NCBI GenBank assembly: GCA_000421085.1
Contig: ATWE01000003.1
Coordinates: forward strand, 186,001 to 250,000
Origin: Ensifer sp. USDA 6670
Lineage (GTDB): Bacteria > Pseudomonadota > Alphaproteobacteria > Rhizobiales > Rhizobiaceae
Direction of reading: 5' to 3'
Length of the DNA: 64,000 nucleotides
Below are positions 9,144-17,665 of the stretch, one piece after another. The notes under the pieces were generated by a model, which did no database searches, had not been told where the DNA came from, and saw only the letters and a program-made list of their open reading frames with translations. Each line of letters begins with the position of its first letter. Position 1 is the first letter of the stretch. The position numbers and the translations under genes are program-made.

Positions 9144-10241
9144 ATGAAGATCGCCTTTCATGCGCCGCTGAAGTCGCCTGACCACCCTGTCCCTTCCGGC
9201 GACAGGCAGATGGCACGCATGCTTATCGAAGCGCTACGGCTGGAAGGTCACGACGTCGGCATTGCCTCGGAGCTGCGCACCTTCTCGCGTGAAGCCTCGG
9301 ATGCGGCATTTTCAGCGTTGCGCAAGGAGGCCGAAGCGGAGATCGCCCGGCTTCGGCGGCTTTGGCAGTCGAAAGGCCCGCCCGATCTATGGTTTTGCTA
9401 TCACCCGTACTACAAGGCTCCCGATCTCATTGGTCCTGCGATCGCTGCGGAATTCTCCATTCCATACATTACCGCCGAGAGCTCATATTCCTTTCGGCGC
9501 AACGTGGGTGCGTGGAAACTTGCGCAAGATGAGGTCGGCGCCGGCGCAAGGCAGGCTGCGGTCAACATCTGTTTCACCCATCGTGACCGCGAGGGGCTCG
9601 AAGAGGCGATACCGGAAGTGCGCTCCGCGCTGCTCGCCCCTTTCATCGATGTGTCGCCGTTTCGTGACCTGCGAAGGAGTAAGGTCGGCGGCAACCGCCT
9701 GCTTGCCGTCGCGATGATGCGGCAGGGCGACAAGATGGATAGCTATCGCATGCTTGCCCGCGCGCTCGCCCTCGTCGCCGACGTGCCATGGACGCTGACG
9801 GTGGTGGGCGACGGCCCTGCACGGGCTGACGTATCGGAAGCCTTTTCGGCCTTTCCCGCAGGACGGCTGGATTGGCTTGGCGAAATGCCGCCTCAGGCGA
9901 TTCCGGAGATTTTCGCCGGCGGCGACCTCTATGTCTGGCCGGGCTGCGGGGAGGCCTACGGACTATCCTATCTGGAGGCGCAGGCTGCAGGCCTCCCGGT
10001 CGTCGCCCAGCACACGGCGGGTGTGCCGGAAGTCGTACGTGACGGCGAAACGGGATATCTGACGGCGGCCGGGGACATCGATGCAATGGCGGCAGCGGTA
10101 CGGCGCTTCCTCATGGACGGACCCCTACGCTGGCAATTTGGCGAGCGCGCGCGGCGCTTCGTTTTCGAGCACCGCTCGCTTCCCGCCGCCGCCGCACGTC
10201 TCTCGGGGATCTTTGCCGAGTTCGTTGGGAGTGCGAAATGA
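9144..10241 (+). CDS. GT4-type glycosyltransferase
   Basis: The 365-aa GT-B protein begins MKIAFHAPLKSPDHP with the usual N-terminal nucleotide-fold strand. It has the GT4 donor-site motif E-x7-E at residues 270-278 (EAYGLSYLE), followed by AQAAGLPVVAQ and GVPEVVRDGETGYL. Its stop codon overlaps the start of the next gene (ATGA), so it is translationally coupled to a NodB-like deacetylase. The pair probably adds and then edits a sugar residue. Donor and acceptor are unknown. Confidence 0.87.
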   Translation: MKIAFHAPLKSPDHPVPSGDRQMARMLIEALRLEGHDVGIASELRTFSREASDAAFSALRKEAEAEIARLRRLWQSKGPPDLWFCYHPYYKAPDLIGPAIAAEFSIPYITAESSYSFRRNVGAWKLAQDEVGAGARQAAVNICFTHRDREGLEEAIPEVRSALLAPFIDVSPFRDLRRSKVGGNRLLAVAMMRQGDKMDSYRMLARALALVADVPWTLTVVGDGPARADVSEAFSAFPAGRLDWLGEMPPQAIPEIFAGGDLYVWPGCGEAYGLSYLEAQAAGLPVVAQHTAGVPEVVRDGETGYLTAAGDIDAMAAAVRRFLMDGPLRWQFGERARRFVFEHRSLPAAAARLSGIFAEFVGSAK

Positions 10242-11008
10242 CGATCGTATCGATTTGGCAAACGCTGGCCGACAGGCTCGATCGCCTGCAGGAGGCAGGC
10301 AAATCGATCGACTTCTGGCTGCGGGACGACGACGCCGTCGAGCCGACGGCCGCCCTCCAACGGTTGCTCGACCTTGCCGACCGCTTTTCGGTACCGGTGA
10401 GCTTGGCCGTCATACCGGCAAATACCGACGAGCGCCTCTCGCGCTGCCTCGCCGGCCGTCCGCTTGTCGATGTTGCTGTCCACGGGTGGTCCCATCAAAA
10501 CCATGCCCCTGTGACTGAAAAACGCCAGGAACTAGGAGGTCACAGGTCGCGCGAAATGGTTGCGGCCGACTTGCGCGCCGGTTGGGCACGCCTGCGCGCG
10601 CTTTATCCCACCGCTATGGTGCCGCTCCTCGTTCCGCCATGGAACCGGATCGACCCGGGGCTGGTCCCCGGGCTGCACGAGATCGGCTTTAGGGCCCTTT
10701 CGGTTTTCGGACCGGAGGACGGGGCAAAAGCCGTCGCGTTACGCGTTCCAGGGCTGCAGCTCATAAATGCCCATGTGGATGTGATGGACTGGCACGGCAC
10801 TCGCGGCTGCCGGCCGCACGGCGAGATCCTTCGCGACATCGATCGCCGGCTGGATGAAATCGAGAAGGACGGCGGAACGGTGGGAATTCTCACCCACCAC
10901 CTCGTTCACGACGAGAGCGTATGGGAATTCCTGTCCGTACTTTTCGACATCACCGCCTCGCACGCGGCCTGCCGCTGGCGCAGGGTCGCCGACCTTATAG
11001 GTCGATGA
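10238..11008 (+). CDS. NodB-like polysaccharide deacetylase family protein
   Basis: The 256-aa protein shows NodB-homology features: an acidic metal site RDDD at residues 29-32 and the histidine motif HGWSHQNH at 82-89, then LLVPPWNRIDP and a late histidine motif ILTHHLVHDE. The family removes N-acetyl or O-acetyl groups from sugars. No signal peptide is visible, so it probably acts in the cytosol on a carrier-linked intermediate made by the upstream glycosyltransferase, whose stop it overlaps by 4 bp. Its 3' end overlaps the convergent MBL gene by 14 bp. Confidence 0.82.
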   Translation: MTIVSIWQTLADRLDRLQEAGKSIDFWLRDDDAVEPTAALQRLLDLADRFSVPVSLAVIPANTDERLSRCLAGRPLVDVAVHGWSHQNHAPVTEKRQELGGHRSREMVAADLRAGWARLRALYPTAMVPLLVPPWNRIDPGLVPGLHEIGFRALSVFGPEDGAKAVALRVPGLQLINAHVDVMDWHGTRGCRPHGEILRDIDRRLDEIEKDGGTVGILTHHLVHDESVWEFLSVLFDITASHAACRWRRVADLIGR

Positions 11009-11825
11009 CCTGACGGTCGCACGCGGCGAAAGCGCCCGAGAAGAAAGCCTGGACTTCCTGTTCCATCGCCGCGAGCGCGGCGTCGGTGCGCGACGGATCG
11101 TGGTGGAACATGGCGAGGCGCGTGACGCCGGCGGCTTTGGCGAGCTGTGATCCATGCATCCCGGTCGAGTGTCCGTAGCCGCGAAAAGTCGCCATCTCGC
11201 TTTCCAGGTAGGTGCAGTCATAGATCATGAGATCGGCTCCGGCGATGAAATCGAGGAGTGCGGGGTCGAGAATGCCGGGTTCGTGTTCCGTATCGTAGAC
11301 GAGCGCGACCGCCCTCCCGCCCCATTCGATACGGTAGCCGACGCATCCCCCGGGATGCACGAGGCTCATGGTGCGGATGGAGACGTCCTTTCGCGGCGAC
11401 AGTGTTTCACCCGGACGGAAATCGACGGTGTCGAGGCTCGCCTGACAGATGCCCGTTCCGACCGGGAACCATGGCGGCCGCATGAACTCGTTGATCATTT
11501 CGGCCGTGGACATCGTGCCGTGCAGATGGCCGGACCAGAAGCGGACGGCGGAGCTGCAGCGGTAGATCGGCTTGAAATAGGGCAGGCCGATGATGTGATC
11601 GTAATGGGTGTGGGTGAAAAAAACGTCGAATTCGGCGATACCTTCGGACATCAGCGACAGTCCGGCCTCGCGCAGGCCCGATCCCGCGTCGAATATCAAC
11701 ACCTCCTTGCCGCAGCGAATTTCGATGCAGGGCGTATTTCCTCCGTAGTGCAGGAACTGCACGCCGGATACCGGCAAGCTGCCTCTTACGCCCCAAAACT
11801 TCACTCGAAATGTATCGTCCTGCAT
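10995..11825 (-). CDS. MBL-fold metal-dependent hydrolase (PhnP/RNase Z-like branch)
   Basis: The 276-aa protein opens with VKFWGVRGSLPVSG and YGGNTPCIEI and carries the metallo-beta-lactamase motif HTHYDH at residues 72-77, with later zinc-ligand candidates in VYDTEHE and GHSTG. Related proteins are phosphodiesterases or hydrolases; some act on cyclic nucleotides or phosphonate intermediates. No signal peptide. It is divergent from the DUF3095 gene, about 230 bp away, and a class III cyclase lies 3 kb downstream. A role in nucleotide signalling is possible but unproven. Confidence 0.82.
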   Translation of the reverse strand: MQDDTFRVKFWGVRGSLPVSGVQFLHYGGNTPCIEIRCGKEVLIFDAGSGLREAGLSLMSEGIAEFDVFFTHTHYDHIIGLPYFKPIYRCSSAVRFWSGHLHGTMSTAEMINEFMRPPWFPVGTGICQASLDTVDFRPGETLSPRKDVSIRTMSLVHPGGCVGYRIEWGGRAVALVYDTEHEPGILDPALLDFIAGADLMIYDCTYLESEMATFRGYGHSTGMHGSQLAKAAGVTRLAMFHHDPSRTDAALAAMEQEVQAFFSGAFAACDRQVIDL

Positions 11826-12054
11826 TCCGTTCCGGCTTTATCCTGCCTGCCGTGGCACTTTGCCCGGGCGTCGTGATTAGACAAGCACAAATCATGAGGG
11901 TCCTGCAATGCCATTGGCGCCATCGCGCACGGATTGCATGACTCGAAGAGAAATCTATTCATCGAAGCGAAGGTGCTTTATCCCTCGTAATCGGGTGAAA
12001 ATCGCACCCGCCTGGAAATCAGCAACAGATGTCACCTCTAGGAGTTTGGCCACG

Positions 12055-13257
12055 ATGATGCAGCCGGCCGACAGGGAATTTTATGCGAGCCTTCCTCTTT
12101 TTGAGGCGTTCGAAGGTGTCGCCGACGAGGCCAACTACCGGCCCTTGCCCGACGGTTGGTGGCTCGCCGTTGCCGATATTGTCAATTCGACGGGAGCAAT
12201 CGCCGAAGGGCGATACAAGAGCGTGAACATGGCCGGCGCGAGCGTCATCTCGGCGCTCATGAACGGGCTCGATGAGAAAAACCTCGCCTTCGTCTTCGGA
12301 GGCGACGGGGCGCTAGCCGCCGTGCCCGGAACGCTGGCGGCAAAAGCAAAGGACGTGCTCGCCGCCGCGAAAACATGGGTGGCGGAGGAACTGGGCCTCG
12401 AGCTTCGCGCCGCAATCGTCCCGGTTTCCGACGTGCGCGCCAGCGGGTTCGACATGCGCGTCGCGCGCTTCAAGGCGAGCGAGGAAGTCTCCTACGCCAT
12501 GTTCTCCGGCGGTGGTGCCAGTTGGGCGGAAGCGGAAATGAAGGCGGGCCGCTACCAGATCGAGAGCGCGCCGCCCGGCACGAGACCCGACCTGACCGGA
12601 TTGTCGTGCCGCTGGAATCCGATCGTCTCGCACCACGGAGCGATCGTCTCCATCATCGCGGTGCCGGGGGAAAGCGGCATCGGTCCGGAATACCAGGCGC
12701 TGATCGGCGACATCGTGGCCTTGGCCGAGGGGGAGGAGCGAGGCGGGCACCCGGTACCGGAAAATGGACCCGAGCCGCATCTTTCCGTGCGCGGCATTAC
12801 GGCGGAATCGCGCGCCGTCGCACCGAGAGGCCGGCGCTTCCTCACCTGGTCCCTCGTTGCGGCGCAGAGCCTTGCACTGTTTCTCTGTTTCAGGCTCGGC
12901 ATCAATTTCGGGCCGTTCGACGTCAAGCGATATGCGCGCGACCTCGCCAGCAATTCGGACTTCCGCAAGTTCGACGACGCGCTGAAGATGACGATCGACG
13001 TCAGTCTCGATCGGCTGCGCCGTATCGAAGAGCGGCTGAAGCTGGGCGCGGCGGCGGGCATATGCCGCTACGGGCTGCACCGGCAGGACTCGGCGCTGAT
13101 GACGTGCATCGTTCCGACCCCGATGAGCAGAGACCACATGCATTTCATCGATGGCGCGGCCGGCGGCTACGCGGTGGCCGCCCGGAACCTGAAGTCCGCT
13201 CTTTCCCAAGGGGACCTTTCGAGGACCGTGGATATTCCCCCCGCGGTCAAGCCTTGA
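12055..13257 (+). CDS. DUF3095 family protein, cyclase-like
   Basis: A 400-aa protein starting at ATG 12055, with AGGAG 10 bases upstream. Function unknown. The N-terminal half resembles a class III nucleotide cyclase core: VADIVNST (Asp41) and FGGDGALAAVP (Asp84) are spaced like the two metal aspartates of the cyclase at 15035 (Asp226/Asp270). However, the matching C-terminal site reads FSGGGASWAEAEMK and lacks the Asn-x3-Arg pair. A hydrophobic stretch lies near residues 265-285. An in-frame ATG at 11908 would add an unpromising Arg/Ser-rich extension. It converges on the UDP-sugar dehydrogenase with an 11-bp overlap. Confidence 0.8.
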   Translation: MMQPADREFYASLPLFEAFEGVADEANYRPLPDGWWLAVADIVNSTGAIAEGRYKSVNMAGASVISALMNGLDEKNLAFVFGGDGALAAVPGTLAAKAKDVLAAAKTWVAEELGLELRAAIVPVSDVRASGFDMRVARFKASEEVSYAMFSGGGASWAEAEMKAGRYQIESAPPGTRPDLTGLSCRWNPIVSHHGAIVSIIAVPGESGIGPEYQALIGDIVALAEGEERGGHPVPENGPEPHLSVRGITAESRAVAPRGRRFLTWSLVAAQSLALFLCFRLGINFGPFDVKRYARDLASNSDFRKFDDALKMTIDVSLDRLRRIEERLKLGAAAGICRYGLHRQDSALMTCIVPTPMSRDHMHFIDGAAGGYAVAARNLKSALSQGDLSRTVDIPPAVKP

Positions 13258-14584
13258 CGATGTGCTCGGCAGCAAGGCCGTGGCGCGCGAAGACGTTGCG
13301 CGTGTCGACGATCAGCGGCGACCAGTCGGCAAGCATGGCATAGTCGACGGCGTCGTGGTCGGTCGCGATAAGCACGGCATCGAAGCCGCGAACCGTCGTT
13401 TCGTCGAAGACCACCGACCGCCGGCCCTTCAAGGCCATGTGTTCTCGGGTCGAGGGAATTTCTTCCACATGGGGGTCGTAGAAGGCGGCCTTGCCGCCGC
13501 GCTCCTCAATGAGTTCCATCAGCTTCAGGGAGGGGCTTTCACGAATGTCCGGAACATTCTTCTTGTAGGCGAGGCCGATGACGAGGACCGCCGAGCGGCT
13601 GAGCGCCTTGCCCTCCCGCCGGTCGAGCGCCTCGGCGAGTCTTGCCACGACGTGACGGGGCATTGCCGAATTGATCTCGCCGGCGAGTTCGATGAAGCGC
13701 GTCGGCAGCTCGTATTCCCGCGATTTCCATGTCAGATAAAAGGGATCGATGGGAATGCAGTGGCCGCCGAGCCCGGGTCCCGGATAGAAGGGCATGTAGC
13801 CGAAGGGCTTCGTCTTGGCGGCATCGATCACCTCCCAGACGTCGATGCCCATCGCTTCGTAGACGACCTTGAGTTCGTTGACGAGGGCGATGTTGACGGC
13901 GCGGAAGATATTCTCGGTCAGTTTCACCGCCTCGGCCGTCGCGTTGGACGATACCGGAACCACCGTCGTGACCACGGCGGCATAGAACCGCTCCATCAGC
14001 GCCGAGGCCATTGGGCCGTCTCCGGCCACGACCTTGGGAATGCTCGTGGTCTCGTAGGCGCGATTGCCCGGGTCTTCCCGCTCCGGCGAGAATCCGATGA
14101 AGAAGTCGGTGCCGGACTTGAGCCCTGTTTCCTCCAGGATGGAGCGAACGATACCGTCGGTGGTGCCGGGATAGGTGGTCGACTCCAGAACGACGAGCTG
14201 GCCCGGCCGCAAGCGGTCAGCGATCGCGCGCGACGTATTCTCCACGAAAGAGAGGTCGGGATCGCGGTGCCTGGTGAGCGGCGTCGGCACGCAGATGATG
14301 ATGACGTCGCAACGGCCTAGGTGCGAAAAGTCGGTCGTGGAGCGGAACCGCCCAGCGCCGGCTTCGCGGGCAAGCGCCTCGTCCGAAACCGCTTCGATAT
14401 AGGAGCGGCCCGCGTCGAGCGCGACGATCTTGCCCGGGTCAATGTCGAAACCGGTGACATGGAAGCCGGAGCGCGCGACTGCAACGGCAAGCGGCAGGCC
14501 GACATAGCCGAGGCCGATGACGCCGACGCGAGCGGTGCGGCCGGAGATCGAATCGAGCAGCCTGTCGTGATGCGGAGAGGTCAA
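13247..14584 (-). CDS. UDP-sugar 6-dehydrogenase family (WecC/TviB-like nucleotide sugar dehydrogenase)
   Basis: From the TTG at 14584 this encodes 445 aa. It has the N-terminal NAD-binding loop VGVIGLGYVGLPLA (residues 20-33), the central VKLTENIFRAVNIALVNEL helix, the catalytic cysteine in GPGLGGHCIPIDPFYL, and the C-terminal VLVIGLAYKKNVPDIRESP. The enzyme makes a nucleotide uronic acid (for example UDP-N-acetyl-hexosaminuronate) for polysaccharide synthesis. GGAAG precedes the TTG. The frame also stays open to an ATG at 14683, which would translate an 11-base C run as prolines; the short form fits the family better. It is the only minus-strand gene between DUF3095 and the cyclase. Confidence 0.88.
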   Translation of the reverse strand: MTSPHHDRLLDSISGRTARVGVIGLGYVGLPLAVAVARSGFHVTGFDIDPGKIVALDAGRSYIEAVSDEALAREAGAGRFRSTTDFSHLGRCDVIIICVPTPLTRHRDPDLSFVENTSRAIADRLRPGQLVVLESTTYPGTTDGIVRSILEETGLKSGTDFFIGFSPEREDPGNRAYETTSIPKVVAGDGPMASALMERFYAAVVTTVVPVSSNATAEAVKLTENIFRAVNIALVNELKVVYEAMGIDVWEVIDAAKTKPFGYMPFYPGPGLGGHCIPIDPFYLTWKSREYELPTRFIELAGEINSAMPRHVVARLAEALDRREGKALSRSAVLVIGLAYKKNVPDIRESPSLKLMELIEERGGKAAFYDPHVEEIPSTREHMALKGRRSVVFDETTVRGFDAVLIATDHDAVDYAMLADWSPLIVDTRNVFARHGLAAEHIVKA

Positions 14585-14606
14585 AATTGGCTTCCAGTTC
14601 TGTTGC

Positions 14607-14617
14607 GGGGGGGGGGG
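14607..14617. repeat. Homopolymer tract of 11 G (C on coding strand)
   Basis: Eleven consecutive G on the plus strand lie 23 bp upstream of the preferred TTG start of the minus-strand dehydrogenase gene. If the longer ATG-14683 form is used, the tract falls inside the coding sequence. Such runs slip during replication and are also frequent sequencing errors. Confidence 0.85.
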
Positions 14618-15034
14618 CCGCTTCAGCGATCCGGCTGCGGAGCCCTGTGCGGTTTTGTTGGCGGGAAAGCCACCGCAAGTCAAGCGCGGCGCGCCGTCTG
14701 CGGCACCGCACGCCGCACGGCCTGCGTCGTTTTGTCTGGCCGGGCAGGCATGCGGTCGTGAGGGACCCCGGCAATTTCAGGGTGCAATGCGCAGGGCTGT
14801 TGCGTGTACGATCCGGCAACGATCAAAAATCGCTCGTGGTCTCTGGAAAATGTGCTCCGCGGTGAATATCTGCAGGAGCGCAGCGGTGACCCGATCGCTG
14901 CACGAACGGCCGCGGGAGGCGGCGGGAGCCTTCTTTCACCGACGGGTACCCACTTCAGTGCCACCGCGAGCGAGCCATCGCTGCTTCGCGGTCGGCGCGG
15001 GTGGCGACCGTTGCCGCGACGATGAGGAAATGGC
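14618..15034. other. Divergent intergenic region before the cyclase gene
   Basis: About 400 bp between the dehydrogenase and the cyclase. No conserved protein, RNA gene or clear promoter is recognised; the small frames here lack ribosome sites and motifs. GAGGAAAT just before 15035 is the cyclase ribosome site. Confidence 0.5.
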
Positions 15035-16384
15035 ATGAGCCCGATCAACGACAATGTTTCCGAAATCCTCCTGGACAAGGTCGCTGACTGGCTCATGCGA
15101 ACCTCGCTCAGCGACGAAACGCTTGAAACCATCGTGCGCGGTTTCTGCGAGCGGTTGGCGGCGGCGGGCCTGCCACTCATGCGCGTCCATCTGTCTTTCT
15201 CGATGCTTCACCCGCTTTACGACGCCCTCGGCTTTACCTGGTGGCGAGGTCAGGGGGTCGAGGTGAGCGGTCTGCGGCATGAGGAACTGGCGCTCAATCC
15301 CGAGCGCTTCCTGCACAGTCCGTATTATTACCTGCTCAGCAACGATCTCGATCATGTCAGGCGTCGGATCGATCCCTCCTTGCCCTCGGAGTTTCCGATT
15401 TTCGACGAGCTGAAGGAGCAGGGAGCGACCGACTACATTGCCTTCATGCAACCTCTTGGAGCCGAATCCGAACATGGCATGGTCGGCTCGTGGACGACGG
15501 ACCGTCAAGGTGGTTTCAGCGACGACGTCATTGCGGCCCTCCTCAGACTTCAGAACCACCTGGCGATCGCTGCCAAAGTGGCCGTGCTGGGCAAGCTCGC
15601 CGACAACATGCTGACCACCTATCTTGGCGCCAATGCCGGACGCCGCGTAATGAGCGGCCAGGTCCGGCGCGGCGACGGAGAGACGGTACGCGCAGTTCTC
15701 GTCATGGCGGATATGCGCCAGTCGACGATGCTTGCCGAAAAGGAAGGCCGGCAGGCCTATATCGAGTCGTTGAACGGATTCTTCGATGCGATCGCCACGC
15801 CCTTCAACCGCAACGGCGGACAGATCCTGAGCTTCATCGGTGACGGCTTCATCGGCGTCTACCCCTGCGGCCGACACAAGGAGCCGTCGGAGATGGCCAG
15901 CCGCGAGGCATTCGCCGCCGTGGGCGCGGCGACGGCGCGCATGGCCGCCCTCAACGCGGAACGCAGGAGGCAGGGCCGCGACCCGATCGGCTACGGCATC
16001 GCCCTGCATGTCGGGAACGTCATGTTCGGCAATGTCGGCCTGCGCGACCGGCTGACCTTCTCTGTCTTCGGCTCTGCGGTGAACGAGGTTCAGCGGCTGC
16101 AGAACCTGACGAAGAAATATGCCCACAGCGTCGTCGCGAGCGAGGCCTTCGTGAATTATTGCGGCGGGGAATGGCAAACCCTCGGGCAGGAGAAACTGCG
16201 CGGGGTTCGTCAGAAGTTCACGGTCCTCTACCCGCGGGATACCGCCCTTGCTGCAATCGCGCAGGAGCGGGCATATGATGCAACCGAGGATGGACTTTCC
16301 GAGGCGGAGCATGTCATGTTGCTCTACCGCAACAAGAAGCGGCCGCCTGGGCCGCGCGGTCTGATCGACAAGATGCTTCAATGA
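15035..16384 (+). CDS. Class III adenylate/guanylate cyclase
   Basis: The 449-aa protein has an N-terminal domain of about 200 residues with no family I can name and a C-terminal class III cyclase domain from about residue 220. Both metal aspartates are present: Asp226 in VMADMRQST and Asp270 in FIGDGFIGVYP. The transition-state pair is also present, Asn350 and Arg354 in VNEVQRL. The catalytic site therefore looks intact. It should make cAMP or cGMP in the cytosol; no transmembrane helix is seen. Its stop overlaps ATG 16381, so it is coupled to the secreted lyase gene. Confidence 0.88.
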   Translation: MSPINDNVSEILLDKVADWLMRTSLSDETLETIVRGFCERLAAAGLPLMRVHLSFSMLHPLYDALGFTWWRGQGVEVSGLRHEELALNPERFLHSPYYYLLSNDLDHVRRRIDPSLPSEFPIFDELKEQGATDYIAFMQPLGAESEHGMVGSWTTDRQGGFSDDVIAALLRLQNHLAIAAKVAVLGKLADNMLTTYLGANAGRRVMSGQVRRGDGETVRAVLVMADMRQSTMLAEKEGRQAYIESLNGFFDAIATPFNRNGGQILSFIGDGFIGVYPCGRHKEPSEMASREAFAAVGAATARMAALNAERRRQGRDPIGYGIALHVGNVMFGNVGLRDRLTFSVFGSAVNEVQRLQNLTKKYAHSVVASEAFVNYCGGEWQTLGQEKLRGVRQKFTVLYPRDTALAAIAQERAYDATEDGLSEAEHVMLLYRNKKRPPGPRGLIDKMLQ

Positions 16385-16392
16385 GGGGACCG

Positions 16393-17361
16393 ATGTTTCG
16401 TATAGCTCTGCTGGCGGCGGCGATTGCCTTGCCGAGTCTTACCTATGCCCAGTCGGCGGACGAGCCGCCAGTTTACGAACGAAAATTGTTCGATGGTTTC
16501 GAGGGTACGGATTTCGCGCCTGAAGGGGGGCTCTACTATCGCGAGAATTTCGAGCAGAGCGCCGGCACCTACGAGTTCCAGAGCGCCGTCAAACGCACCG
16601 GCAACGGTGGACTGAAGCTTAGCATCGTGCCGAATTGCCCTGCGGATCACGACGGCTGCAGCGAACGCGCGGAGATCTGGGAAAAGACCGAGTTGCGGGT
16701 GCCCTACGACAAGGGGGTCTGGTACGGCTTCTCGGTAAATTTCGACGATCCGGTGCCGAGCGACGACCACCGCTATCTCATCGCGCAGTGGAAGCGAGAG
16801 ATCGATCCCGGTGCCGCGGGCGACTTCAGCCCCTTCCTGGCGCTGCGCATGAATTCTGGAAAGCTCTTCGCCACGGTCGAAACCAACCATCTGCCTCCGG
16901 TCTCCGCCGGCCCCGATAACGTACCGGCGCGTTGCGCCCCAGGCCAGGCGCCGGTCTGGCTCCGTCCGGAAGTCAACCAGATGCGCATGCTGGTGGCGAC
17001 GGACGCCAACTGGAAGCCGGAAGACGGCAGCCTCTTCAATTCATGCACGGACGGGATCACCATAACCAACCATGGCAATCCCTTGCCGGATCCGAAGTCC
17101 GGCTGGATCGATTTCGTCGTCTTCACAAAGCCCGGTCCTGACGGCTCTGGCCACATAGAGCTCTTTGCCAACGGCCAGCCGATCATCACCGTCAAGGGCC
17201 ATGTCGGCCATGCGGACAAGGGGCTCGGCGAGAACCAGTACTTCAAGTTCGGACCATATCGGGCCGCCGACATCACCGATTGGACGCTCTATTACGACGA
17301 TTTCCGGCGTTCGCCTCGCTGCGAGGACGTCCTGACCAACGGCAACTGCCCGTTCTCGTAA
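16393..17361 (+). CDS. Secreted heparin-lyase-like polysaccharide lyase (PF14099-type)
   Basis: From ATG 16393 (GAGGGGA just upstream) the product is 322 aa with a clear signal peptide MFRIALLAAAIALPSLTYA. The mature part has the heparin-lyase-I-like core RAEIWEKTELRVPYDKG and VWYGFSVNFDDPVPSDD, with cysteine pairs suited to an extracytoplasmic jelly-roll. Such enzymes bind or cleave acidic polysaccharides by beta-elimination. An alternative start at 16381 overlaps the cyclase stop but lacks a ribosome site. Coupling to a cyclase gene and proximity to glycan genes suggest it trims the polymer made here. Catalytic activity is inferred only from family. Confidence 0.82.
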   Translation: MFRIALLAAAIALPSLTYAQSADEPPVYERKLFDGFEGTDFAPEGGLYYRENFEQSAGTYEFQSAVKRTGNGGLKLSIVPNCPADHDGCSERAEIWEKTELRVPYDKGVWYGFSVNFDDPVPSDDHRYLIAQWKREIDPGAAGDFSPFLALRMNSGKLFATVETNHLPPVSAGPDNVPARCAPGQAPVWLRPEVNQMRMLVATDANWKPEDGSLFNSCTDGITITNHGNPLPDPKSGWIDFVVFTKPGPDGSGHIELFANGQPIITVKGHVGHADKGLGENQYFKFGPYRAADITDWTLYYDDFRRSPRCEDVLTNGNCPFS

Positions 17362-17665
17362 GTCCCGCTTCCCGACGCTCCGGTGGTATGCTGGACAGCC
17401 CGTTTAACCTACGCTACTGTTTTTGAGTGGCAAAAAGCTGCAGCGCGCCATGCGTCCGGCGGGGCGAGCAAACGTCGCTGTAACGCTGCTGCACGGTTTC
17501 CGTTGATCCCAGCCGATCAAAGGGAAAATCATGCAGCATCAAAGGGGCTGCAGCGACCTTGCGTTTGTAACGCGCGGCGCTGAAGGTAGTGGCTGCATGA
17601 TTTTATTTTGGGGGCGGCCTCGAGTTGGGATTGTGCAGGAGGGGTATTGAGGGAAGCGTGCTGCG
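17362..17665. other. Intergenic region with mosaic repeat copy B
   Basis: About 300 bp before the ABC-importer operon. Positions 17525-17580 read in reverse complement match copy A (6803-6852), sharing AGGTCGCTG-AGC-C-TTTGAT. A perfect 13-bp inverted repeat, AAAATCATGCAGC (17525-17537) and GCTGCATGATTTT (17592-17604), brackets part of it. No gene is recognised. GAGGGAAG before 17666 may serve as ribosome site. Confidence 0.6.

Noticed and set aside
17525-17604. 13-bp inverted repeat as a transposon end or att site
   Set aside because: No transposase, integrase or target duplication is visible; it fits a dispersed intergenic repeat better.
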